Source: Prolixibacteraceae bacterium (GTDB taxonomy: Bacteria; Bacteroidota; Bacteroidia; Bacteroidales; Prolixibacteraceae). From it: a stretch of DNA of 7,818 bases. The first letter of the stretch is position 1. The number at the start of each line of letters is the position of its first letter. Shown piece by piece: positions 1 through 5,651 of the stretch. Where the stretch lies: NCBI GenBank assembly GCA_027451165.1, contig DAIDJX010000154.1, positions 1-7,818 on the forward strand. The letters are read 5' to 3'. A program made the position numbers and the translations under genes. The notes beneath the pieces were generated by a model. The model was not told the DNA's origin. It ran no database searches and saw nothing but the letters and a program-made list of their open reading frames with translations.

Positions 1-2
1 AT

Positions 3-647
3 AACGAAGTGATTTTGAATGCTTATGGGGATGCTTACATCCTTGTGGAAATGAATGGTCAGGATACCGTAAAAGGCATAGGGTTCCATGCTTTTTCCTA
101 TTATGAATTCAAAACTGTAGAGGTTACCGTAACCGGAAATCCGGCTTTGAAGTATAACCTTGCTTCCTATATGAATTACAAGCAGGATTTTATCTGGTCA
201 ACTCCTTCAGACCAATTCTCAAAAATACTCCCGCAAACCGGAGAATATGTTTTTAAAGCTACTTTCACGGATGATCAGACCCTTGATTTTTATGACCGCC
301 TGACCAGTGACTACATTCTACCGCCGGTCATCAAAAGTTGCACCTATAATCTTCAGACTAAAGAAGCAGAAGTAGAATGGGAAAAAGTAAAACTGGCTGA
401 TGCCTACAATGTTAAAGTGATGGATCAAACAGGAAAACTGTTGTTTGTATCTCCGACATTCAGTAATTCGACTACTTATTATGCTTTCGATACAAGCACC
501 AAGGGGTGGCAAACATCGGTTACCCTTCCGTCAGGCGGGCAAAAAGTTTGGGTTGAGGTGAATTCATACCTGGTGGAAGATATGCAGGACCAAAATGAAC
601 TGCAGTGTATTTCGAGGACCAGGAAAGAAATCAGCTGGGGACAATGA
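3..647 (+). CDS. C-terminal part of a secreted/surface protein with a fibronectin-III-like domain, 5' end outside the window
   Basis: The reading frame is open to the left edge (codons AAC GAA precede the GTG at 9), so this is almost certainly the C-terminal ~214 residues of a longer protein and not a gene starting at 9. Two beta-rich halves are visible. The first runs to about residue 105. The second, from the PPV at about 107 to the end, has the spacing of a fibronectin-III-like fold: a VEWEKV strand, then ADAYNVKVMD, then a late WVEVNSY strand. Domains of this kind are common in Bacteroidota lipoproteins and surface proteins, so an envelope or extracellular location is inferred; the signal sequence is not in view. 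No catalytic motif is recognisable and I cannot name the family. It converges on ruvC with only 6 bp between the two stop codons. Confidence 0.6.
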   Translation, partial: NEVILNAYGDAYILVEMNGQDTVKGIGFHAFSYYEFKTVEVTVTGNPALKYNLASYMNYKQDFIWSTPSDQFSKILPQTGEYVFKATFTDDQTLDFYDRLTSDYILPPVIKSCTYNLQTKEAEVEWEKVKLADAYNVKVMDQTGKLLFVSPTFSNSTTYYAFDTSTKGWQTSVTLPSGGQKVWVEVNSYLVEDMQDQNELQCISRTRKEISWGQ

Positions 648-653
648 CCGGGA

Positions 654-1208
654 TTACTTTATTCTGTCAGGATTTTTCCTGATGAAATCGGCCCAGCCTT
701 TATATTCCTTGTTCTTAACCGGCTTTGATTGTTGGAGGAAATGGCAGATCGCCACTGCTACAGCATCGGTGGCATCCAATTCCCGGGGCAGTTCCTCCAG
801 ATGATAAACATTTTGCAGAAAATAGGCTACCTGTTCCTTGCTTGCCCTTCCCATTCCGGTAATGGATTGTTTGACCAGCAGGGGGGCATATTCAAAAATG
901 GGCAATGACCGGTACAGTCCGGCAGCCATTATTACTCCCTGAGCCCTTCCCAGTTTCAGCATCGACTGTACATTTTTCCCGTAAAACGGGGCTTCAAGGG
1001 CCATTATGTCGGGTTTGTATTCATCAATCAGGTTCAGGGCACGTTCATGCAGAAATTTTAAACGCTGGTAATGATCTTCAAATTTTCCCGGTTGCAGTAC
1101 TCCCATCGTCAAAACAGAGGCTTTATTGCCTGAAATCTGAACCAGTCCATACCCTGTGACGGTGGTTCCGGGATCGATCCCCAAGATGCGGTATTGGTTA
1201 TTGGTCAT
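654..1208 (-). CDS. ruvC: RuvC, crossover junction endodeoxyribonuclease
   Basis: RuvC is the dimeric, Mg2+-dependent resolvase that cuts Holliday junctions symmetrically, working with the RuvAB branch-migration motor in recombinational repair. The 184-residue product has the expected family length. It carries the four acidic catalytic residues in the usual places: Asp12 in GIDPG, Glu72 in ALEAPFYGKN, and Asp145 and Asp148 in the DATDAVAVAICH motif near the C-terminus. The GRASKEQV segment (about 120-127) is also typical. The ATG start overlaps the stop of the upstream transporter gene as ATGA, so translation is probably coupled. The start is supported because only a few residues precede the GIDPG strand. 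ruvA and ruvB are not in the window; the neighbours are a transporter and a TPR protein instead. No base-composition anomaly or damage is seen. Confidence 0.97.
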   Translation of the reverse strand: MTNNQYRILGIDPGTTVTGYGLVQISGNKASVLTMGVLQPGKFEDHYQRLKFLHERALNLIDEYKPDIMALEAPFYGKNVQSMLKLGRAQGVIMAAGLYRSLPIFEYAPLLVKQSITGMGRASKEQVAYFLQNVYHLEELPRELDATDAVAVAICHFLQQSKPVKNKEYKGWADFIRKNPDRIK

Positions 1209-1216
1209 TGGTCATT
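1189..1216 (-). repeat. Degenerate heptamer tandem repeat at the transporter/ruvC junction
   Basis: Read on the minus strand, four consecutive 7-base units occur: AATGACC, AATGACC, AATAACC and AATACCG. The first two are identical and the third differs by one base. The second unit contains the ruvC ATG and the overlapping TGA of the transporter gene. As a result the transporter ends VTNDQ and RuvC begins MTNNQ, near-identical peptides read in two frames of the same repeat. Slippage or duplication is a plausible origin, but the array is short. Confidence 0.6.
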
Positions 1217-2122
1217 AGTCACTTTCCGTTTGCTGCTGAGTTGAACGTATAAAATGGCTGAAGCAATCAGCGTTAATCCGAGAAAAGTAGTGAAGTGAAT
1301 GGTCTCACCAATTACAGTAGAAATCAGGATCAGGGAGATAAAGGGAGCGATGTAAATCAGGCTGCCGGTAAGGGCATTGTTATCGCTCAGGTGCATGGCC
1401 CGCATCCAGATAAGATAGGTAATCCCCACCTCAAAAAAGCCGATGTAGAGGGCTGCCCATAATGAAATTCCCCAGGAAAACGAAAAACCGGAGAAAAATG
1501 GCAGTGTTGCCAGCAGGTAGATAAAACCAAACAGAAAACTCTGGAAAAGTTTTATGGCTTCAGGGCGATGGTCTTTGACATTCAGAATCCAGTACAAAGC
1601 CCAAAAGAAGGAACTGCCGACAGCCAGCAGAACCCCTGGAAAACTGGTGTTGCGGTATCCGGAGAGGCTGCCCTGGGAGGAGAGGATCACTATACCCAGA
1701 AAGCATACCCCCAGCGAAGCAAACTGTTTCCAGGAGATGGACTGTTTAAGCAGGGGAACAGAGAGCAAAGCCAATACCAGGGGCCAGATCATGTTGAGGG
1801 GCTGGGCTATCTGTGCGGGAAGCAAAGAATATGATTTGAAAATGATCAGGTAATACGCAAAGGGGTTCAGAAAACCCAGGGTAGCCGACCAGAGCCATTC
1901 CCTGAAAGTAGAGCGGAATACCTGCTGCAGTTGTCCGGTGAAAACCAGATAAACTGTAAAAATCAGCAGAGATACCCCGGAGGCAATAAAAATCAACTGA
2001 GCATAGTGCAACTCCCTCAATCCCAGCTTGAATGCAGTGGCCACTGTTGACCAGATCAGCACTGCTACTCCGGCAAAAAGAAAGCTTTTTTTCCGCTCAG
2101 CTGCCAGCATCCGTGGTTCCAT
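1205..2122 (-). CDS. EamA-family (drug/metabolite transporter superfamily) inner-membrane permease
   Basis: This is a predicted ten-helix inner-membrane carrier of the DMT superfamily, made of two EamA-type repeats of five helices each. Hydrophobic segments start near residues 15, 40, 75, 103, 130, 161, 192, 218, 250 and 276. The first helix has the family-like WSTVATAFK motif, and the C-terminus is short and basic (SSKRK). About 305 residues is the usual length. Substrates of EamA proteins vary widely (amino acids, sugars, metabolite efflux) and none can be assigned here. The start is uncertain. I chose the ATG at 2122, which overlaps the upstream TPR gene by 26 bp. A TTG at 2128 and an ATG at 2110 are in the same frame and none has a strong ribosome binding site. 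The stop overlaps the ruvC start by 4 bp, so the gene sits in the middle of an overlapping three-gene operon. Confidence 0.9.
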   Translation of the reverse strand: MEPRMLAAERKKSFLFAGVAVLIWSTVATAFKLGLRELHYAQLIFIASGVSLLIFTVYLVFTGQLQQVFRSTFREWLWSATLGFLNPFAYYLIIFKSYSLLPAQIAQPLNMIWPLVLALLSVPLLKQSISWKQFASLGVCFLGIVILSSQGSLSGYRNTSFPGVLLAVGSSFFWALYWILNVKDHRPEAIKLFQSFLFGFIYLLATLPFFSGFSFSWGISLWAALYIGFFEVGITYLIWMRAMHLSDNNALTGSLIYIAPFISLILISTVIGETIHFTTFLGLTLIASAILYVQLSSKRKVTNDQ

Positions 2123-4004
2123 GCCCAACCTTGTTTTCTTGTTGCTCCTGAATGCCTGTATTTTCCTGCCTGTCGCTGCTCAGCTCCCGGTAACGCTTTC
2201 TGGCTTCAGAAACGTAAATACTTCCGGAGTAGTCGAAAAGAATCTTCCGGTAGGCTTCTGCGGCTTTGGCATTGTCACGAAGCTGGTACTGCCAGATCTC
2301 CCCCATCATAAACAAGGCATCGTCGGCCAGCAGATCCCAGGAAAAATTCCGGACAATTTCTTCCAATAAGGTGATGGCCTGCAGATAGTTATTTCTTCTT
2401 ACTTCAATTTTGGCTTTACGGTAAAGAATATCGTCGCCCAACAAATCGAAGGTAAACATCGACTGAATCGAATCGAGGGTAAGCAGGGCCAGGCTATCCT
2501 TGTTTTTGAAAAAAAGCAGGTCGGCCCGGGCAAAGCGGGTGAGGGCAGCCTGAGTGGAATCCTGCCCGGAATTGTTGGAGATGAAAAGCGCCAGTTCCAT
2601 CGCATCGTTGGCGGTCAGCTTGGAGGTGCTGGCTTTGAGTACATCCAGCTGAGCCTTTGCCCAGTTGAAATTGCCCATGTAATAGCCCAGTTTTGCCTTT
2701 TTCAGTTTCACCTCGTCCCCCAGTGCATTCTCCTTGTTGGCATCGATAACCTGTGCGTAGAGCAGGGTGGCTTCCCAGGGATCGTCAGCATTGATGTAAA
2801 CATCAGCCAGCTCAGTCTTTAAGTCTCCCCATTCTTCGGCTTTCAGTCCTGGAATTTTAAGTCCCTTTTCCAGAACAGCAATGGCTTTTTCACTTTCTTT
2901 CAGGTAGAAGGAACGCAGGTGGGCATATGCTTTAACCAGTTGCAGGGTCATGGCACTGTAACCCAGCAGCGATAGGTTTTCCTCAAAATTTGCAGCCAAC
3001 TGGCGGGCTTTCTCCTTATTTCCCGGATCATTACGGGTGAAATTGAGGTAATCAGCTTGCATTTTGTAAAAAACAGCCTGGTGGAAATAGGGATTGTTTC
3101 TGCCTTTCGATAAAATATACCCGTAAGCGGCGCTGGCATCTTCATAGCTGTTGTTGTTCAGCGCCATTTGTGCAAATGAGAGTATCTGCGGGCTTTCAGT
3201 TCCGGTACGGCGGTCAAGGGCAATGGCTTGCCGCAGGGCAGCCGGAAATTGTTTTTCCTGAAGGTAAAACCAGATCAGCAGCCGGTTGTATCCGGTTCCT
3301 TCTGGTTCCGCCTGAATCCTTTTGATCAGGATTTTCCTGAATTCATCCCTGAGCCCATTGTCGATATCAAGGTAGAGCGCCGAAGAAAGCATACTCTGAA
3401 CCCTGGGCAGTGTTTCTTCTGAAATTTTTACAGCATCCAGAAGTTCTTCCATCAGCCTGGAATAATTCCGCAGCAGAAGATGAACCTGTGCCAGATCAAG
3501 GGAAAAATTCTCGTTGGGCAATGTTTTCTGCCCTTTCAGCAGTATTTTTTCTGCTTTTTCATACTCCCGCCATTGCAGGAAATAGTTGGCCGTATTGAGA
3601 ATCAGGTTTTTGTTGGGGGGTGTAAGCCGGATAGCCTCTTCAAACTGTTCACCGGCTTCTTCGCTTCGCTTTTGGAGCTGAAGAATATATCCATATTGGA
3701 TGTACAATTCCGGATACTGATTTTTTGTCCTTCTGATCTCCTTTTTAATTTCGTTTTCAGCCTGTTCAAAGGACTGCATCTCTGCAAGACATTGAATATA
3801 GGTCCTGAAATAATAAATATTGCCGGTGGTGCTGTGCAATTCTTTAAATAAGGGTGCTGCTTTGTTGAATTCCCTGGTTTCATAATATTTGTTGGCCATT
3901 ATAATCGTCGAATTGTCGCTCTTGATTTGCCCAAAAGCAATATTCAGCGACAAAATGCCGGAAAATAGCAGCAGGTATTTTATCAACTTTTCCATCAGTG
4001 TCAT
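2097..4004 (-). CDS. Secreted tetratricopeptide-repeat (TPR) protein
   Basis: This is a 635-residue, helix-rich protein with a Sec-type signal peptide: a basic start (EKLIK), a hydrophobic core (about residues 10-23) and a likely cleavage around AFG-Q at 25-26. It is therefore predicted to be periplasmic or outer-membrane associated. TPR-like helix pairs are visible at about 38-205 (for example YETREFNKAAPLFKEL and QKRSEEAGEQFEEAIRL). Further pairs occur around 250-300 and at about 540-610 (NNYLQAITLLEEIV, DNAKAAEAYRKILFDY). Such proteins act as protein-protein scaffolds; no enzyme motif is seen and the partner is unknown. The last ~25 residues form a Gln/Glu/Gly-rich, probably disordered tail whose end overlaps the transporter gene. 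The start could instead be the in-frame ATG at 3995 (MEKLIK), which gives a cleaner signal peptide. It is the first gene of the minus-strand run, with a promoter candidate just upstream. Confidence 0.88.
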   Translation of the reverse strand: MTLMEKLIKYLLLFSGILSLNIAFGQIKSDNSTIIMANKYYETREFNKAAPLFKELHSTTGNIYYFRTYIQCLAEMQSFEQAENEIKKEIRRTKNQYPELYIQYGYILQLQKRSEEAGEQFEEAIRLTPPNKNLILNTANYFLQWREYEKAEKILLKGQKTLPNENFSLDLAQVHLLLRNYSRLMEELLDAVKISEETLPRVQSMLSSALYLDIDNGLRDEFRKILIKRIQAEPEGTGYNRLLIWFYLQEKQFPAALRQAIALDRRTGTESPQILSFAQMALNNNSYEDASAAYGYILSKGRNNPYFHQAVFYKMQADYLNFTRNDPGNKEKARQLAANFEENLSLLGYSAMTLQLVKAYAHLRSFYLKESEKAIAVLEKGLKIPGLKAEEWGDLKTELADVYINADDPWEATLLYAQVIDANKENALGDEVKLKKAKLGYYMGNFNWAKAQLDVLKASTSKLTANDAMELALFISNNSGQDSTQAALTRFARADLLFFKNKDSLALLTLDSIQSMFTFDLLGDDILYRKAKIEVRRNNYLQAITLLEEIVRNFSWDLLADDALFMMGEIWQYQLRDNAKAAEAYRKILFDYSGSIYVSEARKRYRELSSDRQENTGIQEQQENKVGHGTTDAGS

Positions 4005-4011
4005 CCGGATG

Positions 4012-4045
4012 CAAAAATAACACGTTCATGACACGTATTACCAAC
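4012..4045 (-). promoter_or_regulatory. Candidate Bacteroidetes-type promoter for the TPR gene
   Basis: On the minus strand, TATTTTTG at 4019-4012 matches the Bacteroidetes -7 consensus TAnnTTTG exactly. A -33-like GTTG (three of four bases of TTTG) lies at 4045-4042, with 22 bases between the elements. The -7 element ends 7 bases before the ATG at 4004 and 16 bases before the alternative ATG at 3995. The transcript leader would be very short or absent. This is a consensus match only; the -33 half is weak. Confidence 0.4.
4020..4036. repeat. ACACGT direct repeat with 11-bp period
   Basis: ACACGT occurs at 4020-4025 and again at 4031-4036, one helical turn apart. Because ACGT is self-complementary, the pair can also be read as an inverted repeat with arms near 4019-4025 and 4033-4039. 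It lies in the spacer between the candidate -7 and -33 elements of the TPR-gene promoter, where a bound protein could affect transcription. No regulator is identified, and six-base repeats do arise by chance. Confidence 0.35.
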
Positions 4046-4131
4046 TACTTAAGAAATAATAAAGCCCGGGAATTAAAAACATGTAAAGACGCATCATGTT
4101 GCTTCTCAACCAACGACTTCATAAATAAATA

Positions 4132-4147
4132 AAAACCCGCGGGTATT
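4132..4147. promoter_or_regulatory. Palindrome in the divergent intergenic region, possible operator
   Basis: ACCCGCGGGT at 4135-4144 is a perfect 10-bp palindrome. One mismatch further out on each side, AA/TT extends it to a 16-bp imperfect one (4132-4147). It stands out as a GC-only core in an otherwise AT-rich stretch between two divergent genes. It is about 30 bp upstream of the candidate lipA -33 element. A dimeric regulator site is possible. It lacks a T-run and lies downstream of no gene end, so a terminator role is unlikely. Confidence 0.35.
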
Positions 4148-4174
4148 CACCGGAATGTTTTGTCAGGTTCCTGC

Positions 4175-4204
4175 TTTGGGAGTCCTTTAATAAATTTAAA
4201 TTTG
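4175..4204 (+). promoter_or_regulatory. Candidate Bacteroidetes-type promoter for lipA
   Basis: TTTG at 4175-4178 and TAAATTTG at 4197-4204 both match the Bacteroidetes consensus (TTTG at -33, TAnnTTTG at -7) exactly. The spacer is 18 bases, within the range seen for such promoters. The -7 element ends only 4 bases before the lipA ATG, so transcription starting a few bases downstream would give a leaderless or nearly leaderless mRNA. The match is by eye only. Confidence 0.5.
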
Positions 4205-4208
4205 CGTT

Positions 4209-5084
4209 ATGGAAAATGAAAAGAACGAAAAAGCTGCCCGCCCCGGCAGGTTGCCTTCCTGGATGAAGATGAAAATGCCCAAAGGCAGTCATTATTCGTC
4301 TTTGAAAAACCTGGTTGCCCGGAATGGGCTTCATACCATCTGCACCAGCGGTAATTGTCCCAACATCGGGGAATGCTGGAACAGGGGAACAGCCACCTTT
4401 ATGATCCTGGGCAATATCTGCACCCGGAATTGTAAGTTCTGTGGCGTCAAAACAGGAAAGCCGTTGCCGGTTGACCCGGCTGAGCCGGGGAAAGTAGCGG
4501 AAGCTGTCAGCATAATGGGATTGAAGCATGTGGTGATTACTTCTGTCGACCGGGATGATTTGCCTGACCTTGGCGCCGGAATATGGGCTGAAACCATCCG
4601 CCAGGTGAAGATTGCCAATCCCGGAATTAAAATTGAGGTGCTAATACCTGATTTTCAGTGGAAAACTGAGTTTATTCAGCAGGTAGTCAATGCCGGCCCG
4701 GATGTAATTTCGCACAACCTCGAAACCGTGGAGCGGCTTACTCCCTTTGTTCGCAGCGCCGCCCGTTACCAGCGCAGTCTTGAGGTGATCCGGGTCATTG
4801 CTGAATCAGGGAAAATTGCCAAATCAGGGATCATGTTGGGGTTGGGGGAAACAGAAGAAGAAGTTTTACGTACTATGGATGATCTCCTCGATACAGGTTG
4901 CAAGGTGCTGACCATCGGGCAGTATCTGGCGCCCACCCAGGACCATCTTCCTGTCACGCAGTATTTTCCACCCGTGTATTTTGACCGGCTGAAGCAAGCT
5001 GGCCTGTCAAAGGGTTTCCGGTTCGTGGAAAGCAGCCCGCTGGTACGGTCCTCCTATCATGCGGAAGAGCATGTTAACGCGTAA
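4209..5084 (+). CDS. lipA: LipA, lipoyl synthase (radical SAM)
   Basis: LipA inserts two sulfur atoms into protein-bound octanoyl chains to make the lipoyl cofactor of 2-oxoacid dehydrogenases and the glycine cleavage system. The 291-residue product shows all the family hallmarks. Cys45, Cys50 and Cys56 (CxxxxCxxxxxC) hold the auxiliary [4Fe-4S] cluster that is sacrificed as sulfur donor. Cys71, Cys75 and Cys78 (CxxxCxxC) hold the radical SAM cluster. The C-terminal RSSY (280-283) supplies the serine ligand of the auxiliary cluster. GTATFMILG between the cysteine motifs is also typical. The ATG at 4209 is preferred because it keeps the N-terminal RLPSWMKMKMP segment, which matches the conserved (K/R)PxW region of the family. 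No ribosome binding site is seen. lipB is not adjacent; umuD follows after 9 bp on the same strand. Confidence 0.97.
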   Translation: MENEKNEKAARPGRLPSWMKMKMPKGSHYSSLKNLVARNGLHTICTSGNCPNIGECWNRGTATFMILGNICTRNCKFCGVKTGKPLPVDPAEPGKVAEAVSIMGLKHVVITSVDRDDLPDLGAGIWAETIRQVKIANPGIKIEVLIPDFQWKTEFIQQVVNAGPDVISHNLETVERLTPFVRSAARYQRSLEVIRVIAESGKIAKSGIMLGLGETEEEVLRTMDDLLDTGCKVLTIGQYLAPTQDHLPVTQYFPPVYFDRLKQAGLSKGFRFVESSPLVRSSYHAEEHVNA

Positions 5085-5093
5085 AACGGGAAT

Positions 5094-5534
5094 ATGAAAA
5101 AATCATCAGAAGCAAAGGTAACCTTACATCCGGTATTTCCGGAGTCGGAAATCCAGCTGCCGGTGGCCGGAACAGGTATATCAGCAGGGTTCCCTTCCCC
5201 TGCCGATGAATATATGGAAGCCGGTATTGACCTCAATATCGAGCTGATCCGCAATCCGGATGCGACCTTCTTTGGCAGGGTAAAGGGCTATTCCATGAAG
5301 GATGCCGGCATCAGCGACGGAGATGTTCTGGTCATTGACAAATCGCTTGAACCTAAAAATGGCTCGATTGCCGTTTGTTTTCTGGATGGGGAATTCACCG
5401 TGAAACGCATTTTAAAAGAAAAGGAGGCACTGTTTTTGCTTCCGGCCAATAATGAGTTTAAACCGATCCGTATCAGTGAGGAGAATGACTTCATGGTATG
5501 GGGAATTGTGACCTATGTAATTAAAAAAATGTAA
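5094..5534 (+). CDS. umuD: UmuD-like self-cleaving S24 peptidase, without an adjacent umuC
   Basis: UmuD is the accessory subunit of the error-prone polymerase Pol V. RecA filaments stimulate its self-cleavage to UmuD', which joins UmuC for translesion synthesis. The 146-residue product has the usual length and no N-terminal DNA-binding domain, which argues against LexA. It has the cleavage site Ala31-Gly32 just before FPSPADEY, the catalytic Ser67 in GYSM and Lys104 in FTVKRI. The IDLN and ISDGD segments are also characteristic. It starts 9 bp after lipA on the same strand, so it is probably read from the lipA promoter; I see no separate promoter or SOS-box-like palindrome in the gap. The next gene is a sulfatase and not umuC, so the polymerase subunit must be encoded elsewhere or be absent. 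Confidence 0.93.
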   Translation: MKKSSEAKVTLHPVFPESEIQLPVAGTGISAGFPSPADEYMEAGIDLNIELIRNPDATFFGRVKGYSMKDAGISDGDVLVIDKSLEPKNGSIAVCFLDGEFTVKRILKEKEALFLLPANNEFKPIRISEENDFMVWGIVTYVIKKM

Positions 5535-5549
5535 CAGTAAAACAATTAG

Positions 5550-5590
5550 TTACACAGAGTTGCACAGGGGAATCACAGAGTTACACAGTG
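5550..5590 (+). repeat. Four degenerate decamer tandem repeats, consensus TTACACAGAG
   Basis: Between umuD and the sulfatase gene, four adjacent units occur: TTACACAGAG (5550-5559), TTGCACAGGG (5560-5569), an 11-base GAATCACAGAG (5570-5580) and TTACACAGTG (5581-5590). They share a CACAG core. The stretch is non-coding in context and carries no open frame of note. The rest of the 117-bp gap is AT-rich, with no terminator hairpin or promoter consensus I can support. From general familiarity, similar cacagag-type short tandem arrays occur in intergenic DNA of various bacteria; this was not checked. Confidence 0.7.
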
Positions 5591-5651
5591 AAAATTCGAT
5601 ACCGAGTGCCTAAGATCTCATGAACAAATCGTTTTAAAATAAACACCAGGT

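Noticed and set aside
667..682. Short hairpin TCAGGA-TTTT-TCCTGA just past the convergent gene ends, as a terminator
   Set aside because: The stem is only 6 bp with 50% GC, lies inside the ruvC coding end, and has no T-run after it on either strand. It could be chance.
1554..1853. Plus-strand open frames opposite the EamA gene (and others opposite the TPR and lipA genes) as genes
   Set aside because: They are antisense or out-of-frame shadows of clear genes, with low-complexity or unrecognisable translations and no upstream signals.
5050..5093. SOS/LexA-type box in front of umuD
   Set aside because: TTAACGCGTAA near the lipA stop is only an imperfect palindrome, lies within coding sequence, and matches no LexA consensus I can name. 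LexA is also absent from many Bacteroidota.
4209..5534. Novel defence or mobile system around lipA-umuD
   Set aside because: Both proteins are complete, recognisable family members. No toxin, nuclease, reverse transcriptase, integrase or repeat-bounded element is present, so only the unusual adjacency remains.
5591..5651. Promoter for the sulfatase gene
   Set aside because: There is no TAnnTTTG or TTTG in the 61 bases after the repeat array. A sigma-70-like match in such AT-rich DNA would not be meaningful by eye.
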